A stretch of 64,000 bases of DNA from CF-46 sp963760735 (GTDB taxonomy: Bacteria > Chloroflexota > Limnocylindria > Limnocylindrales > CSP1-4), in contig CAVXEB010000004.1 in assembly GCA_963760735.1 (NCBI GenBank), positions 186,001-250,000 on the forward strand, read 5' to 3'. Below the pieces are notes generated by a model. It was not told the origin of the DNA and made no database searches. It saw nothing but the letters and a program-made list of their open reading frames with translations. Position 1 is the first letter of the stretch. Every line of letters starts with the position of its first letter. The translations under genes and the position numbers were made by a program. Shown one piece after another: positions 32,321 through 41,348 of this stretch.

Positions 32321-33778
32321 CTACGATGCCACCTCTTTGGCGGTCGTCGTCTTCCTGGCTCGTGTCTTCCTGGCCGGCGTGGCGCCGTCCGCGTCCGGCT
32401 CGGCGGGCGTCACGGCGACGGCGTCGTGGGCGACGCCACCGTCGGCGACCACGGCAGCGGCCTTCGCGGTTGCCCTGGCCTTCGCCGGCGCCTTCGCCTT
32501 GGCAGGCGCCTTGGTCTTGGCCGGCGCCTTCTCGGCAGCCGGCTTGCTGGCGCGGGGAGCCTTCGCCTTCGGCGCCGCGTCGGCCTCGGTCGGCTGCCCG
32601 GCGACCGCGTCGGCCACTCCTGCCACGGGCTCGACCGCCGGCTCCGCGGCCGCGATCACGGGCTCGCCGGCCGGCTCCGCGGCGGCCTCGGCCTCGGTGC
32701 CGTCATGCCCTGTCCCGTTCGACTCGTCCTCGGCCGCCTTGGCCGCGACCGAGACGTCGCTCCGGATGTCGATCCGCCAGCCCGTCAGACGGGCGGCGAG
32801 GCGGGCGTTCTGGCCCTCGCGGCCGATCGCGAGCGAGAGCATCCGCTCGGGCACCGTCACGTTCGCGATGCGGTGCTCCTCGTCGATATCGACGCCCAGC
32901 ACCTGGGCCGGCGACAGGGCGTTGGCCACGAAGATGCTCGCGTCGTCGTTCCACGGGATGATGTCGATCTTCTCGCCGCCGAGCTCGGCGACGACCGCCT
33001 GGACACGCGCCCCGCGCTGGCCGACCGTCGCACCCACCGGGTCGAGGCCCTCCTGGCGCGACGCGACCGCGACCTTCGAGCGGGAGCCGGGCTCCCGGGC
33101 AATCGCCTTGATCTCGACCGTCCCGCTGTGGACCTCGGGAACCTCGAGCTCGAACAGGCGCTTCAGGAAGCCCTTGTGCGTCCGGCTCACGAGGATCTGC
33201 GGGCCGCGGCTCGACCGACGGACCTCGAGCACGTAGGCCTTGACGTTCTGGCCGATCCGATAGTGCTCGACCTGGGACTGCTCGGAGGTCGCGAGGACCG
33301 CCTCGACGTTGTTGCCGACGTCGAGGATGATCGCCCGCGGCTCCACCCGGTTCACCGCCCCGGTGATCATCTCGCCTTCGCGGTTCGCGAACTTGTCGAA
33401 GACCTGGTCGCGCTCGACCTCGCGGATCCGCTGGAGGACGATCTGCTTCGCGGTCTGGGCGCCGATCCGGCCGAAGACGTCGTCCGGGAGCTCCTCGGTC
33501 TCGACGAGATCGCCCGGCTGGGCGTCCGGCTTGAAGGCGCGGGCCTCGTCGAGCGTGAACTCGATGAGCGGATCCTCGACCTCTTCGACCGCCGTGCGCG
33601 CGCGAAACACCCGGATCTTGCCGGTGTCGGCATCGATCCGGACGTGGATGTCCTCATCGCCGGCGACGCGTCGATAGGCGGACTGGATGCCGTCCTCGAC
33701 CGCGTTGATCAGCTGCTCGCGAGAAACCTGCTTCTCGGCGTTGAGCTGGAGGAGGGCACCGACGAAATCGCGACTCAC
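32321..33778 (-). CDS. nusA: Transcription factor NusA with histone-H1-like tail
   Basis: 485 residues. The N-terminal domain has LNAEKQVSREQLINAVEDGI, then S1 (GEMITGAVNRVEPRAIILDV) and KH1/KH2 (VGATVGQRGARVQAVVAELGGEKID, and SLAIGREGQNARLAARLTGW). From about residue 385 there is a long disordered tail, first Glu/Ala-rich and then Lys/Ala/Pro-rich (APAKTKAPAKAKAPAKARAT), ending in basic residues. NusA modulates pausing, termination and antitermination. The GTG 33778 start is supported by GAGGAGG five bases upstream. Its -10 is at 33873-33878. No rimP precedes it. Confidence 0.95.
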   Translation of the reverse strand: MSRDFVGALLQLNAEKQVSREQLINAVEDGIQSAYRRVAGDEDIHVRIDADTGKIRVFRARTAVEEVEDPLIEFTLDEARAFKPDAQPGDLVETEELPDDVFGRIGAQTAKQIVLQRIREVERDQVFDKFANREGEMITGAVNRVEPRAIILDVGNNVEAVLATSEQSQVEHYRIGQNVKAYVLEVRRSSRGPQILVSRTHKGFLKRLFELEVPEVHSGTVEIKAIAREPGSRSKVAVASRQEGLDPVGATVGQRGARVQAVVAELGGEKIDIIPWNDDASIFVANALSPAQVLGVDIDEEHRIANVTVPERMLSLAIGREGQNARLAARLTGWRIDIRSDVSVAAKAAEDESNGTGHDGTEAEAAAEPAGEPVIAAAEPAVEPVAGVADAVAGQPTEADAAPKAKAPRASKPAAEKAPAKTKAPAKAKAPAKARATAKAAAVVADGGVAHDAVAVTPAEPDADGATPARKTRARKTTTAKEVAS

Positions 33779-33872
33779 GGCGCCTCCTCGCTGCTGCCAA
33801 ATTCCCGGTGGGCCGACAAAAAGAAACGTGGGGGTCACCCACGTCACGGAGCGGCCGTTCAGTTCGCCCGGA

Positions 33873-33878
33873 AGTATA
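33873..33878 (-). promoter_or_regulatory. -10 box for the nusA operon
   Basis: TATACT on the minus strand, preceded by TG (TGTATACT), 94 bases before the nusA GTG. A clear -35 is not evident. The 182-bp nusA/M16 divergent gap contains this and the plus-strand box at 33947. Confidence 0.55.
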
Positions 33879-33946
33879 CACCCGGGAGCGTGGATCGTCC
33901 TCAGGTCATGCGGTCGGCCGGAGTCAGCAAACACGCGACCCGATGC

Positions 33947-33952
33947 TACGCT
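33947..33952 (+). promoter_or_regulatory. -10 box of M16 peptidase gene, near-leaderless
   Basis: TACGCT is followed by eight bases and the ATG at 33961, so the transcript would have a leader of at most a few bases. Confidence 0.4.
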
Positions 33953-33960
33953 TCCGCGCC

Positions 33961-35502
33961 ATGCCGACCGTCGGATCGTCCGGGCGACTCCCAGTCCAGG
34001 AGGTTCATCAGGACGAAGTCGACGGCGTCCCGGTGTTCTGGAGCGAGGTGGACGGGCCGCGAACGGCGGCGCTGATGTTCGGCGCCGGTCGGTCCCATGA
34101 GCGAGCGGTCACGGCGGGGATCAGCCACCTCGTCGAGCACCTGGCTCTGGCGCCATTGACACAGCAGGAGTTCAGCCACAACGGCTTCGTGTCGCCGACG
34201 CGCACGGTGTTCCATGCCACGGGCACGGACCAGGAACTCGTCGGGTACTTCCGCTCGGTCAGCGAGTCGCTCGTCGACCTGCCCTTCGCGAGACTGGGCA
34301 TGGAGCGCCGGATCCTTCGCCAGGAGGGCCGGCAACGGACCGACGGGGTCGCGTCGCTGTTGATGTGGTTCCGGTTCGGCAACCAGGGCCACGGGTTGAA
34401 CGGCGTGGCCGAGATCGGCCTCGACTGGCTCGGACCCACTCCGGTTCAGGACTGGGCTCGATCGAAGTTCGGGCGAAGTCTCGCGGCGATCTGCTTCAGC
34501 GGCCAGCCTCCCGACGACCTGCGTCTCACCCTCCCCGAGGGGCATCCGCCGTCCGCCCCTTCGACGGAACCGATCTCCTTGATCCGATCTCCGTCGTACC
34601 TCTCGTGGACGTTCGATCGGGTGTCCGTTTCGTATCTCGCATCGGCGTCACCTGTTGCCCAGATCACGCTCGAGGTGATCGCGCGTCGCTCCCGCGAACT
34701 TCTGCGCTTCGAACGGGGCCTGGTCTACGACGTCAACACGGACTTCGAGCGCCTGGACGCCACCACGGCCCACTGCATCCTGTCCACGGACTGTCGACGC
34801 GAGCAGGCAGACACGGTCCGCGACGAGCTCCTGCGCGAGATCGATTCGGTCGCCCGGGACGGGTTGACGACCGGCGAGATCAAGCGTGAGCTCCGATCCC
34901 TCAACGAGGCCCTCGCGCTCCCGCGGGCGCAGTTGAGTGTCCTGGATAGCATCGCGATCGATCGCATCATGGGAGCGCCGTTTCAATCAGCCGAGGAGGC
35001 CATCGCCGAGTACGAGTCGATCGATGGAGCGTCCGCGAGTGCGGAGCTCGAGCAGTCCCTCGGGACCTTGCTGCTATGCGCGCCCGGGCCACCACCCGAC
35101 GCGTCCCGTTGGACGCCGTATGAGCAGTGGTCGTCGGAGCGGGTTCACGGTCGGACCTTCCGACCCCCGGGCCGACGAGTTGCGGGCGTTCGACTTCCGA
35201 GTCGAGCACCGGAAGAGACGCTGATCGTCGGGGCTGATGGGGTGACATGGCGATCACCATCGGGCCAGGCGTCGACCGTTCGCTTCGACAGCTGCGTCGC
35301 GTCCCGCCATTGGCAGGAGGGTCACCGGGAGCTGTGGGGAGCGGACGGCTTTCGCGTCCGGATCAATGCGGCCGAATGGAAGGACGGGATGGCTGCCGTG
35401 CGCCTCGTGGACGCGGCTGTCAAGCCCGACGTCGTCGCGTGCGACGAGCATGGAGTCGGTGCGTACCAGGACCTGGCCGATCGCACCCAGGGCGGGCGCT
35501 GA
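33961..35502 (+). CDS. Divergent M16-type (pitrilysin-like) metallopeptidase
   Basis: 513 residues. ISHLVEHLAL carries the inverted zinc motif HxxEH (H56, E59, H60). A candidate third ligand, E122 in RRILRQEG, is 62 residues on, shorter than the usual 70-77. Two M16 half-domains are suggested, the second around FERGLVYDVNTDFE. The last 90 residues (from LIVGADGVTW) are beta-rich and outside the M16 fold. There is no signal peptide. It is a lone plus-strand gene between two minus-strand operons, with visibly lower G+C and mixed codon use, suggesting transfer. Partner M16 subunits are not adjacent. A peptide-maturation role, as in RiPP systems, is speculative. Confidence 0.7.
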   Translation: MPTVGSSGRLPVQEVHQDEVDGVPVFWSEVDGPRTAALMFGAGRSHERAVTAGISHLVEHLALAPLTQQEFSHNGFVSPTRTVFHATGTDQELVGYFRSVSESLVDLPFARLGMERRILRQEGRQRTDGVASLLMWFRFGNQGHGLNGVAEIGLDWLGPTPVQDWARSKFGRSLAAICFSGQPPDDLRLTLPEGHPPSAPSTEPISLIRSPSYLSWTFDRVSVSYLASASPVAQITLEVIARRSRELLRFERGLVYDVNTDFERLDATTAHCILSTDCRREQADTVRDELLREIDSVARDGLTTGEIKRELRSLNEALALPRAQLSVLDSIAIDRIMGAPFQSAEEAIAEYESIDGASASAELEQSLGTLLLCAPGPPPDASRWTPYEQWSSERVHGRTFRPPGRRVAGVRLPSRAPEETLIVGADGVTWRSPSGQASTVRFDSCVASRHWQEGHRELWGADGFRVRINAAEWKDGMAAVRLVDAAVKPDVVACDEHGVGAYQDLADRTQGGR

Positions 35503-35563
35503 GATCCCGGATCATGGTCTCGGCGGCGGGATTGCCAGTCGCGGTCACGAACACCAACGGACG

Positions 35564-36802
35564 TCAGATGGGTGCCGAATAGCGCTGATCCACGTACGTC
35601 TCGAGGATCTCGATGAACTCGGCCACGAGACCGTCGCCGCGGAGCGTCCGGTCCAGCTTGCCGTCGATGAAGACCGGGGCGACCGGGTCCTCGAACGTCC
35701 CCGGGAGCGAGATCCCGATGTCCGCGTGCTTGCTCTCGCCCGGGCCGTTGACGACGCAGCCCATCACGGCGACCCGCATCTCCTCGACCCCGGGATGGGT
35801 CTCCTGCCAGGCCGGCATCCGGTCCTTCAGGTGCTGCTGGATCTGCTGGGCCATCTCCTGGAAGAACGTCGAGGTGGTCCGGCCGCAGCCGGGGCAGGCG
35901 CTGACCTGCGGCAGGAACGAGCGCAGGCCCATCGACTGGAGGACCTGCTGGGCGATCTCCACCTCGCGCTCGCGGCCGGCGCCCGGCTCCGGCGTGAGCG
36001 AGACGCGGATCGTGTCGCCGATCCCCTCGTTCAGCAGGATCGAGAGGCCGGCGGTGGACGCGACGATCCCCTTGTCGCCCATCCCGGCCTCGGTCAGCCC
36101 CAGATGCAGCGGGTAGTCCGAGCGAGTCGCGAGCGACCGGTAGACGTCGACGAGGTCGCGGACCCCCGAGACCTTCGCGCTGAGGATGATCCGGTCGTGC
36201 CCGAGGCCGGTCTGCTCGGCCAGCTCCGCCGATCGCATGGCCGACTCGATCATCGCCTCGATCATCACGTCGCGGGCGTCGCGCGGCTGGGCGGCGGTGG
36301 CGTTGGCATTCATCATCTCGGTCAGGAGCTGCTGGTCCAGCGAGCCCCAGTTGACGCCGATCCGGACCGGCTTGTCGTGAGTGATCGCGACGTTGACGAT
36401 CGTCGCGAAGTGCTCGTCGTGCCGTTTCGACCCGACGTTGCCCGGGTTGATCCGGTACTTCGCGAGGGCCTTCGCCATCTCCGGGTACTCGACGAGGAGC
36501 TTGTGGCCGTTGTAGTGGAAGTCGCCGATGACCGGGACGTCCACGCCGAGGTTGTTCCGGAGCCGGTCGACCATCCCGGGGACCGCCGCTGCGGCCTCCT
36601 CGGTGTTGACCGTCACCCGGACGAGCTGCGATCCCGCGTGGGCGAGGCGGGCCACCTGGATCGCGGTCGCGTCCGGATCCGCCGTGTCTGTGTTCGTCAT
36701 CGACTGGACGACGATCGGGTGGGCGCTGCCCACGAGCACGCCACCGACGTCGACGGACACCGTCGAGCGGCGGCGGGGCCTCAGGGCGTCGGTCGCGGGC
36801 AC
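35564..36802 (-). CDS. ispG: (E)-4-hydroxy-3-methylbut-2-enyl-diphosphate synthase
   Basis: 412 residues, bacterial IspG without the plant-type insertion. VVQSMTNTDTADPDAT is the N-terminal signature, and CPGCGRTT with GCVVNGPGE holds the 4Fe-4S ligands and catalytic Glu. It carries out the penultimate MEP-pathway step. It starts with GTG 19 bases after rseP. With dxr, uppS and cdsA it makes an isoprenoid/lipid operon. Confidence 0.96.
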   Translation of the reverse strand: MPATDALRPRRRSTVSVDVGGVLVGSAHPIVVQSMTNTDTADPDATAIQVARLAHAGSQLVRVTVNTEEAAAAVPGMVDRLRNNLGVDVPVIGDFHYNGHKLLVEYPEMAKALAKYRINPGNVGSKRHDEHFATIVNVAITHDKPVRIGVNWGSLDQQLLTEMMNANATAAQPRDARDVMIEAMIESAMRSAELAEQTGLGHDRIILSAKVSGVRDLVDVYRSLATRSDYPLHLGLTEAGMGDKGIVASTAGLSILLNEGIGDTIRVSLTPEPGAGREREVEIAQQVLQSMGLRSFLPQVSACPGCGRTTSTFFQEMAQQIQQHLKDRMPAWQETHPGVEEMRVAVMGCVVNGPGESKHADIGISLPGTFEDPVAPVFIDGKLDRTLRGDGLVAEFIEILETYVDQRYSAPI

Positions 36803-36821
36803 GCGGTCTCGCGGCGGGCGA

Positions 36822-37925
36822 CTACGACCCGCCGAACAGGCGGACGAGGTCGAAGCCGCTGACCCAGATGAGGAACCCGAACAGGAACGCGAAGCCCACG
36901 ACGTACGTGAGCCGCTCGGCGCGGACGCTGATCCGGGCGCCGAAGATCGCCTTCAGGAGGATCATCAGGATCCGGCCGCCGTCGAGGGGCGGGAACGGCA
37001 GGATGTTCACGAGCGCGAGGTTGGCCGACAGGATCGCCGCGACGTAGAGGGTCAGAATCGGCCCGCCGTTGAAGAACACGTCGCCGATCGTGGTCGCGAT
37101 CCCGACCGGTCCGGCGACCGGCGGCGGAGCGGTCGGGTTGGTCGCGACCTGGCGGACGAGGTCGCCGAGCCCGCCGAGGATCACCCCGAACCAGTGCACC
37201 GTCTGGTCCGCCCCGATCGCGACGGCGCTTGGCAGGTCGCGCGAGTAGCTGCCGAAGTAGCGCGCCTCGAACGGGGTCGCTTCGCCGTTGATCCCGAGGG
37301 CTCCGTGCTGGTCGTCGACCTGGGCCGGCGTCCGGAGGGTGACCGTGACCGGCTCGATCTTGCCGTCGGCCCGCTCGATCGTGAGCGTCACCGTCTCGCC
37401 GAGCTTGGAGCGAAGGGTCGCGAGGATGGTGCTGTCGCCGAAGAACTCGTGCTGCTCGCCGTTGATCGCAAGGATCGCGTCGCCTGGCCGGAGCCCGGCG
37501 GCGGCGGCCGGTGAGCCGGCCTGGACGTCGAAGAAGCGGAGGCCGACGAACGGCGTCGCGAGCCAGGCGATCAGCGTGAAGATCAGGAACGCGGTGAGGA
37601 GGTTCATCGCGACGCCCGCGACGAGGATGATCAGCTTGACGGGCAACCGCGCGTTGACGAACGAGCGCGGGTCGCTCGTGTCGTCCCCGTCCTCACCCTC
37701 GAGCTTCACGAATCCGCCGATCGGCAGCCAGTTCAGCGTGTAGAGCGTCTCGCCCTTGGCCCGGATCACCCGCGCGCGGGGCGGGAACCCGATCCCGAAC
37801 TCGAGGACCCGGACGCCGGCGAGCCGGGCGGTCACGAAGTGGCCGAGCTCGTGGACGAGGACGAGGCCGCCCAGCACGACGAAGAACAGGACGACGGTGA
37901 TCAGGACGCCGAGCGGGCCGGTCAT
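36822..37925 (-). CDS. rseP: Site-2 protease RseP/RasP
   Basis: 367 residues. Four transmembrane segments; the first contains HELGHF (zinc-binding HExxH), a PDZ domain follows (AGSPAAAAGLRPGDAILAING), and LVNILPFPPLDGGRI holds the third zinc ligand Asp. It cleaves membrane-embedded anti-sigma factors or signal-peptide remnants. The ATG overlaps the dxr stop (ATGA). Position between dxr and ispG is common in bacteria. Confidence 0.95.
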   Translation of the reverse strand: MTGPLGVLITVVLFFVVLGGLVLVHELGHFVTARLAGVRVLEFGIGFPPRARVIRAKGETLYTLNWLPIGGFVKLEGEDGDDTSDPRSFVNARLPVKLIILVAGVAMNLLTAFLIFTLIAWLATPFVGLRFFDVQAGSPAAAAGLRPGDAILAINGEQHEFFGDSTILATLRSKLGETVTLTIERADGKIEPVTVTLRTPAQVDDQHGALGINGEATPFEARYFGSYSRDLPSAVAIGADQTVHWFGVILGGLGDLVRQVATNPTAPPPVAGPVGIATTIGDVFFNGGPILTLYVAAILSANLALVNILPFPPLDGGRILMILLKAIFGARISVRAERLTYVVGFAFLFGFLIWVSGFDLVRLFGGS

Positions 37926-39154
37926 GCCGACGCTCCGATCGGGCCGCGGGCGAACGCCTGTCGCACCTCTGCGTCGAGAGCGACGAGGGCGTCGACGTCG
38001 GGCGCCTGGTCGGCACCCTCGCCGTATCGCGCGACGGCCGCGGCGAGGAGCGTCGGGATGTCGTCGAAGCGGAGCGTTCCGTCGAGGAACCGGGCGACGG
38101 CGACGTCGTCGGCCGCGATCAGCGCGGTGGTCGCCCCCTGCCCGATGCGGCCCGCCTCGCGGGCGATCCGCAGCGCGGGGAACCGGGTCTCGTCCGGCGC
38201 GCGGAAGTCGAGCCTGGCCGCCTCGACGAGGTCGACCGCAGCGGACGGCGAGGGACGGCGGTCGGGGTAGGTCAGGGCGTACTGGATCGGGGTGCGCATG
38301 TCGGGGGTGCCCAGCTGGGCCTTCAGCGAACCGTCCACGAACCGGACCGCTGAGTGGACGACGCTCTGCGGATGGACGACCACGTCGATCGCGGCGTCGT
38401 CGCAATCGTACAGCCAGCGTGCCTCGACCACCTCCAGGCCCTTGTTGGCGAGGGTGGCCGAATCGATCGTGATCTTCGCTCCCATCGACCAGATCGGGTG
38501 ACGCAGGGCCTGCTGGGGCGTGACCGTGGAAAGGTCGGCCGGCCCGTCGAGGAACGGTCCGCCGGAGGCCGTGAGGATGAGCGACGCGACCCGATCCAGC
38601 CGCTCGCCGACGAGGCACTGCCAGATGGCGGAGTGCTCACTGTCGATCGGGCGGAGCCAGGCGAGCGGGCTGGCGAAGGGATCCGCCGGCGCCGTCGCGG
38701 CGACCTCGGCGGCCCGGGCCCGGGCGATCGGCATCACGAGATGGCCGCCGGTCACGAGGGTCTCCTTGTTGGCCGTCGCGACGACCTTGCCGGCGGCAAG
38801 CGCCGCGAGAACCGGCCGGAGGCTCACGATCCCGCCGGTGGCCACGACGACGAGGTCGACATCGTCGCCCGACGCCAGCTCGACGAGTGCGTCCGTCCCC
38901 TCCCCGCGAATCCGCGCCGTCCCGGCCGGAAGGTCAAGAGGATCGTCCGAAGCGAGCGCGACCGCGGCCGGCCTGAACCGCGCCGCCTGCTCGGCGAGCC
39001 GCGCGGCGCGCCCGCCCGCCGCGAGCGCGACCACCTCGAACAGGTCGGGATGCGCCGCCAGGACGTCGAGGGCCTGCGTCCCGATCGAGCCCGTGGATCC
39101 GAGGACCGCGACGCGTCGTCGCCGTCCCGGTTCAGCGGTAGGCGACGAGGACAT
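37922..39154 (-). CDS. dxr: 1-deoxy-D-xylulose-5-phosphate reductoisomerase
   Basis: 410 residues. VAVLGSTGSIGTQALDVLAAH is the NADPH loop, ANKETLVTGGHLV the nucleotide site, PIDSEHSAIWQCL the catalytic loop, and ASGGPFLD and GAKITIDSATLANKGLEVVEA complete the active site. It converts DXP to MEP. The chosen ATG 39154 overlaps cdsA by 23 bases; no closer start exists before the nucleotide loop. Confidence 0.95.
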   Translation of the reverse strand: MSSSPTAEPGRRRRVAVLGSTGSIGTQALDVLAAHPDLFEVVALAAGGRAARLAEQAARFRPAAVALASDDPLDLPAGTARIRGEGTDALVELASGDDVDLVVVATGGIVSLRPVLAALAAGKVVATANKETLVTGGHLVMPIARARAAEVAATAPADPFASPLAWLRPIDSEHSAIWQCLVGERLDRVASLILTASGGPFLDGPADLSTVTPQQALRHPIWSMGAKITIDSATLANKGLEVVEARWLYDCDDAAIDVVVHPQSVVHSAVRFVDGSLKAQLGTPDMRTPIQYALTYPDRRPSPSAAVDLVEAARLDFRAPDETRFPALRIAREAGRIGQGATTALIAADDVAVARFLDGTLRFDDIPTLLAAAVARYGEGADQAPDVDALVALDAEVRQAFARGPIGASA

Positions 39155-39962
39155 ACAGCAGGACCACCGGCGCGGCGAACAGGAACGAATCGACGCGGTC
39201 CAGGACGCCGCCATGGCCCGGGATCAGGTTGCTGGAGTCCTTCGCGCCGGCGGCGCGCTTGAGCATCGATTCCGCGAGATCGCCCGCCTGCGCCGCGATC
39301 GCGACGAGCGGACCGAGGACGAGCGCTCCGACCGGCGACTGCCCGAGCCCGGCGAGCATCAGACCGGTGACGACCGTCGACGCCACGATCCCGCCGACAA
39401 GGCCCTCGTACGTCTTCGAGGGCGAGATGTGGGTGAGGAACTTGCGCCGCCCGAACCGGCTGCCCGCGAAGTAGGCACCGGTGTCGTACGCCCAGACCGC
39501 GAAGACGAGCAGGAGGATCCAGCCCTGCTCCGCGCTGAACCACGATAGCGGCGAGCCCGCCGGAATGGCCGGCGCCCGCTCACCGAGACGGAGGACGAAC
39601 CCGAGGAACGAGGCATAGATCGCCCCGAAGACCGTCGCGAACCAGGTCGGCAGGCCGTCACGGGGATCCCGCTTGGTGAACGCACCGGCCGCCGCGAGGA
39701 TCGTGCCGATCGCGAGGAGCACGCCGCCGTTGGGATCGATGGCGGGCGCGGCGGCGGCATCGAGGACGAGCGCCACCGCGAACGCGATCCCGAGCCAGGC
39801 CAGGCTCGGGTAGCCGGCTCCGGTCAGCAGGCCGAAGACCTCGCGAGCGGCGAGACCGGCGGCGACCGCGATGAGGACGACGATCCACGGGCGCCCCAGC
39901 AGGAGCGCCAGCAGGAGGACCGGGATCAGGACGACGGCGGAGATCGCGCGCTGACGAAGCAT
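39132..39962 (-). CDS. cdsA: Phosphatidate cytidylyltransferase
   Basis: 276 residues, hydrophobic with about seven or eight membrane helices. The CDP-alcohol signature near the C-terminus reads LAESMLKRAAGAKDSSNLIPGHGGVLDRVDS. It forms CDP-diacylglycerol. ATG 39962 (MLRQRAISAV) is preferred over 40046, which adds a Ser/Pro-rich leader running back into uppS. Confidence 0.94.
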   Translation of the reverse strand: MLRQRAISAVVLIPVLLLALLLGRPWIVVLIAVAAGLAAREVFGLLTGAGYPSLAWLGIAFAVALVLDAAAAPAIDPNGGVLLAIGTILAAAGAFTKRDPRDGLPTWFATVFGAIYASFLGFVLRLGERAPAIPAGSPLSWFSAEQGWILLLVFAVWAYDTGAYFAGSRFGRRKFLTHISPSKTYEGLVGGIVASTVVTGLMLAGLGQSPVGALVLGPLVAIAAQAGDLAESMLKRAAGAKDSSNLIPGHGGVLDRVDSFLFAAPVVLLYVLVAYR

Positions 39963-39987
39963 CCCTTCGAGACCGATCAGCCGGCGA

Positions 39988-40791
39988 TCAGCGACCGAAC
40001 CGACGGGTTCGGCTGGCGAACTCGAGGAGCGCGGCATCGAAGGCATCGGCGCCGAAGTCCGGCCAGAGGACCTCGGTCGTGTACAGCTCGGCGTAGGCGG
40101 CCTGCCAGATCAGGAAGTTGGAGAGCCGCTGCTCGCCGCCGGTCCGGATGACGAGATCCGGGTCCGGAAGCCCGGCGGTGTACAGGGCGTCGGCGATCGT
40201 GGTCTCGTCGATCGTGGAGGGGTCGACGCCGCTGGCCGCGATCCGCCGGAACGCGTCGACGAGCTCCGTCCGGCCGGCGTAGTTGAACGCGACGTTCAGC
40301 AGCAGCCGCGTGCCGTCGGCGGTCTCGTCGAGCGCCTCACCAATCGATCGGCGCGTATCGTCGGGCAGCTCGTCCAGCCGGCCGAGGAGCCGGATCCGGA
40401 CGCCCTGGTCCTTGAGCTCGGCGGTCTCGCTCCGGATCGCCTGCTCGAGGAGGGCGAAGAGGGCACGCACCTCGTCGTCGGATCGGGCCCAGTTCTCGCG
40501 GCTGAAGGCGTAGACGGTCACGACCGGTACGCCGCGCCGGACGGCGTGCCGGAGAAGCGTCCGGATCGCCTCGACCCCGGCCGCATGGCCCTCGACCTCG
40601 GGGAGGCCGCGCTGGCGGGCCCAACGGCGGTTGCCGTCCATGATGATCGCGACATGCCGCGGCAGGTCGGCCTCCGGCAACAGGCGATCGGGCGCAGGAG
40701 CGGGGGTCTGGGCGGGCGCGCTGGCGGCCTCGTCGGACCGGTGGGCCGTCGGCGGCGCGTCGGTCGGGCGGGCGAGCGGCGAACCGGTCAC
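39988..40791 (-). CDS. uppS: Isoprenyl (undecaprenyl) diphosphate synthase
   Basis: 267 residues with an extra 40-residue Pro/Ala leader. HVAIIMDGNRRWARQRG has the catalytic Asp, TVYAFSRENWARS and LLNVAFNYAGRTELVDA are cis-prenyltransferase motifs, and DLVIRTGGEQRLSNFLIWQ binds the IPP diphosphate. It makes the lipid carrier for wall synthesis. The GTG start shares a base with the frr stop (TAGTG). Confidence 0.95.
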   Translation of the reverse strand: MTGSPLARPTDAPPTAHRSDEAASAPAQTPAPAPDRLLPEADLPRHVAIIMDGNRRWARQRGLPEVEGHAAGVEAIRTLLRHAVRRGVPVVTVYAFSRENWARSDDEVRALFALLEQAIRSETAELKDQGVRIRLLGRLDELPDDTRRSIGEALDETADGTRLLLNVAFNYAGRTELVDAFRRIAASGVDPSTIDETTIADALYTAGLPDPDLVIRTGGEQRLSNFLIWQAAYAELYTTEVLWPDFGADAFDAALLEFASRTRRFGR

Positions 40792-41348
40792 TAGACCTCC
40801 ATGACCTCCTGTTCCTTGACGGCGCCGAGGCGATCGACCTCGCCGATCCAGCGATCGGTGGTGCGCTGGAGCTGCTCGAGCTGGCGATGCGACTCGTCCG
40901 CCCCGACCGAGCCGTCGCGCTCCTCCTTCTTGAGGTCATCGGCGGCGTCGCGGCGGAGGTTGCGGATCTCGACCCTGGCATCCTCCATCCGTTTGTGGAC
41001 GCTCTTGACGAGGTCCCTGCGACGCTCCTCGGTCAACGGCGGGATGTTCAGCCGGACGACCGTGCCGTCGACGTTCGGCACGAGGCCGAGCTCGCTCTTC
41101 TGGATCGCCTTCTCGATGGCGCCGAGGACCGCCCGATCCCACGGCTGGATCACGATCTGGTGCGACTCCGGGACGCTGATCCCGGCGAGCTGGTTGAGCG
41201 GCGTCTGGGTCCCGTAGTAGTCGACGGTCAGCCGCTCGACCAGGGCGGTCGAGGCGCGACCCGTCCGGAAGGCCTGGAAGTCGCGCTCCATCGCCTCGAC
41301 GGCGCGATTCATCTTGTGGTCGGCGGACGTGATCGTGTCGCTGCTCAT
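40791..41348 (-). CDS. frr: Ribosome recycling factor
   Basis: 185 residues, standard length. VEAMERDFQAFRTGRASTALVERL, the YYGTQTPLNQLA hinge, IQPWDRAVLGAIEKAIQKSELGL, and PPLTEERRRDLVK follow the family exactly. It splits post-termination ribosomes with EF-G. ATG overlaps the pyrH stop (ATGA). Confidence 0.97.
   Translation of the reverse strand: MSSDTITSADHKMNRAVEAMERDFQAFRTGRASTALVERLTVDYYGTQTPLNQLAGISVPESHQIVIQPWDRAVLGAIEKAIQKSELGLVPNVDGTVVRLNIPPLTEERRRDLVKSVHKRMEDARVEIRNLRRDAADDLKKEERDGSVGADESHRQLEQLQRTTDRWIGEVDRLGAVKEQEVMEV

Noticed and set aside
33808..33960. Longer N-terminus of the M16 protein from 33808
   Set aside because: The extra 51 residues overlap the nusA promoter and leader, and a -10 box lies just before ATG 33961.
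29987..34075. A 1362-codon plus-strand frame
   Set aside because: It is the mirror of infB and nusA, which have full conserved motifs; the frame has no recognisable protein.
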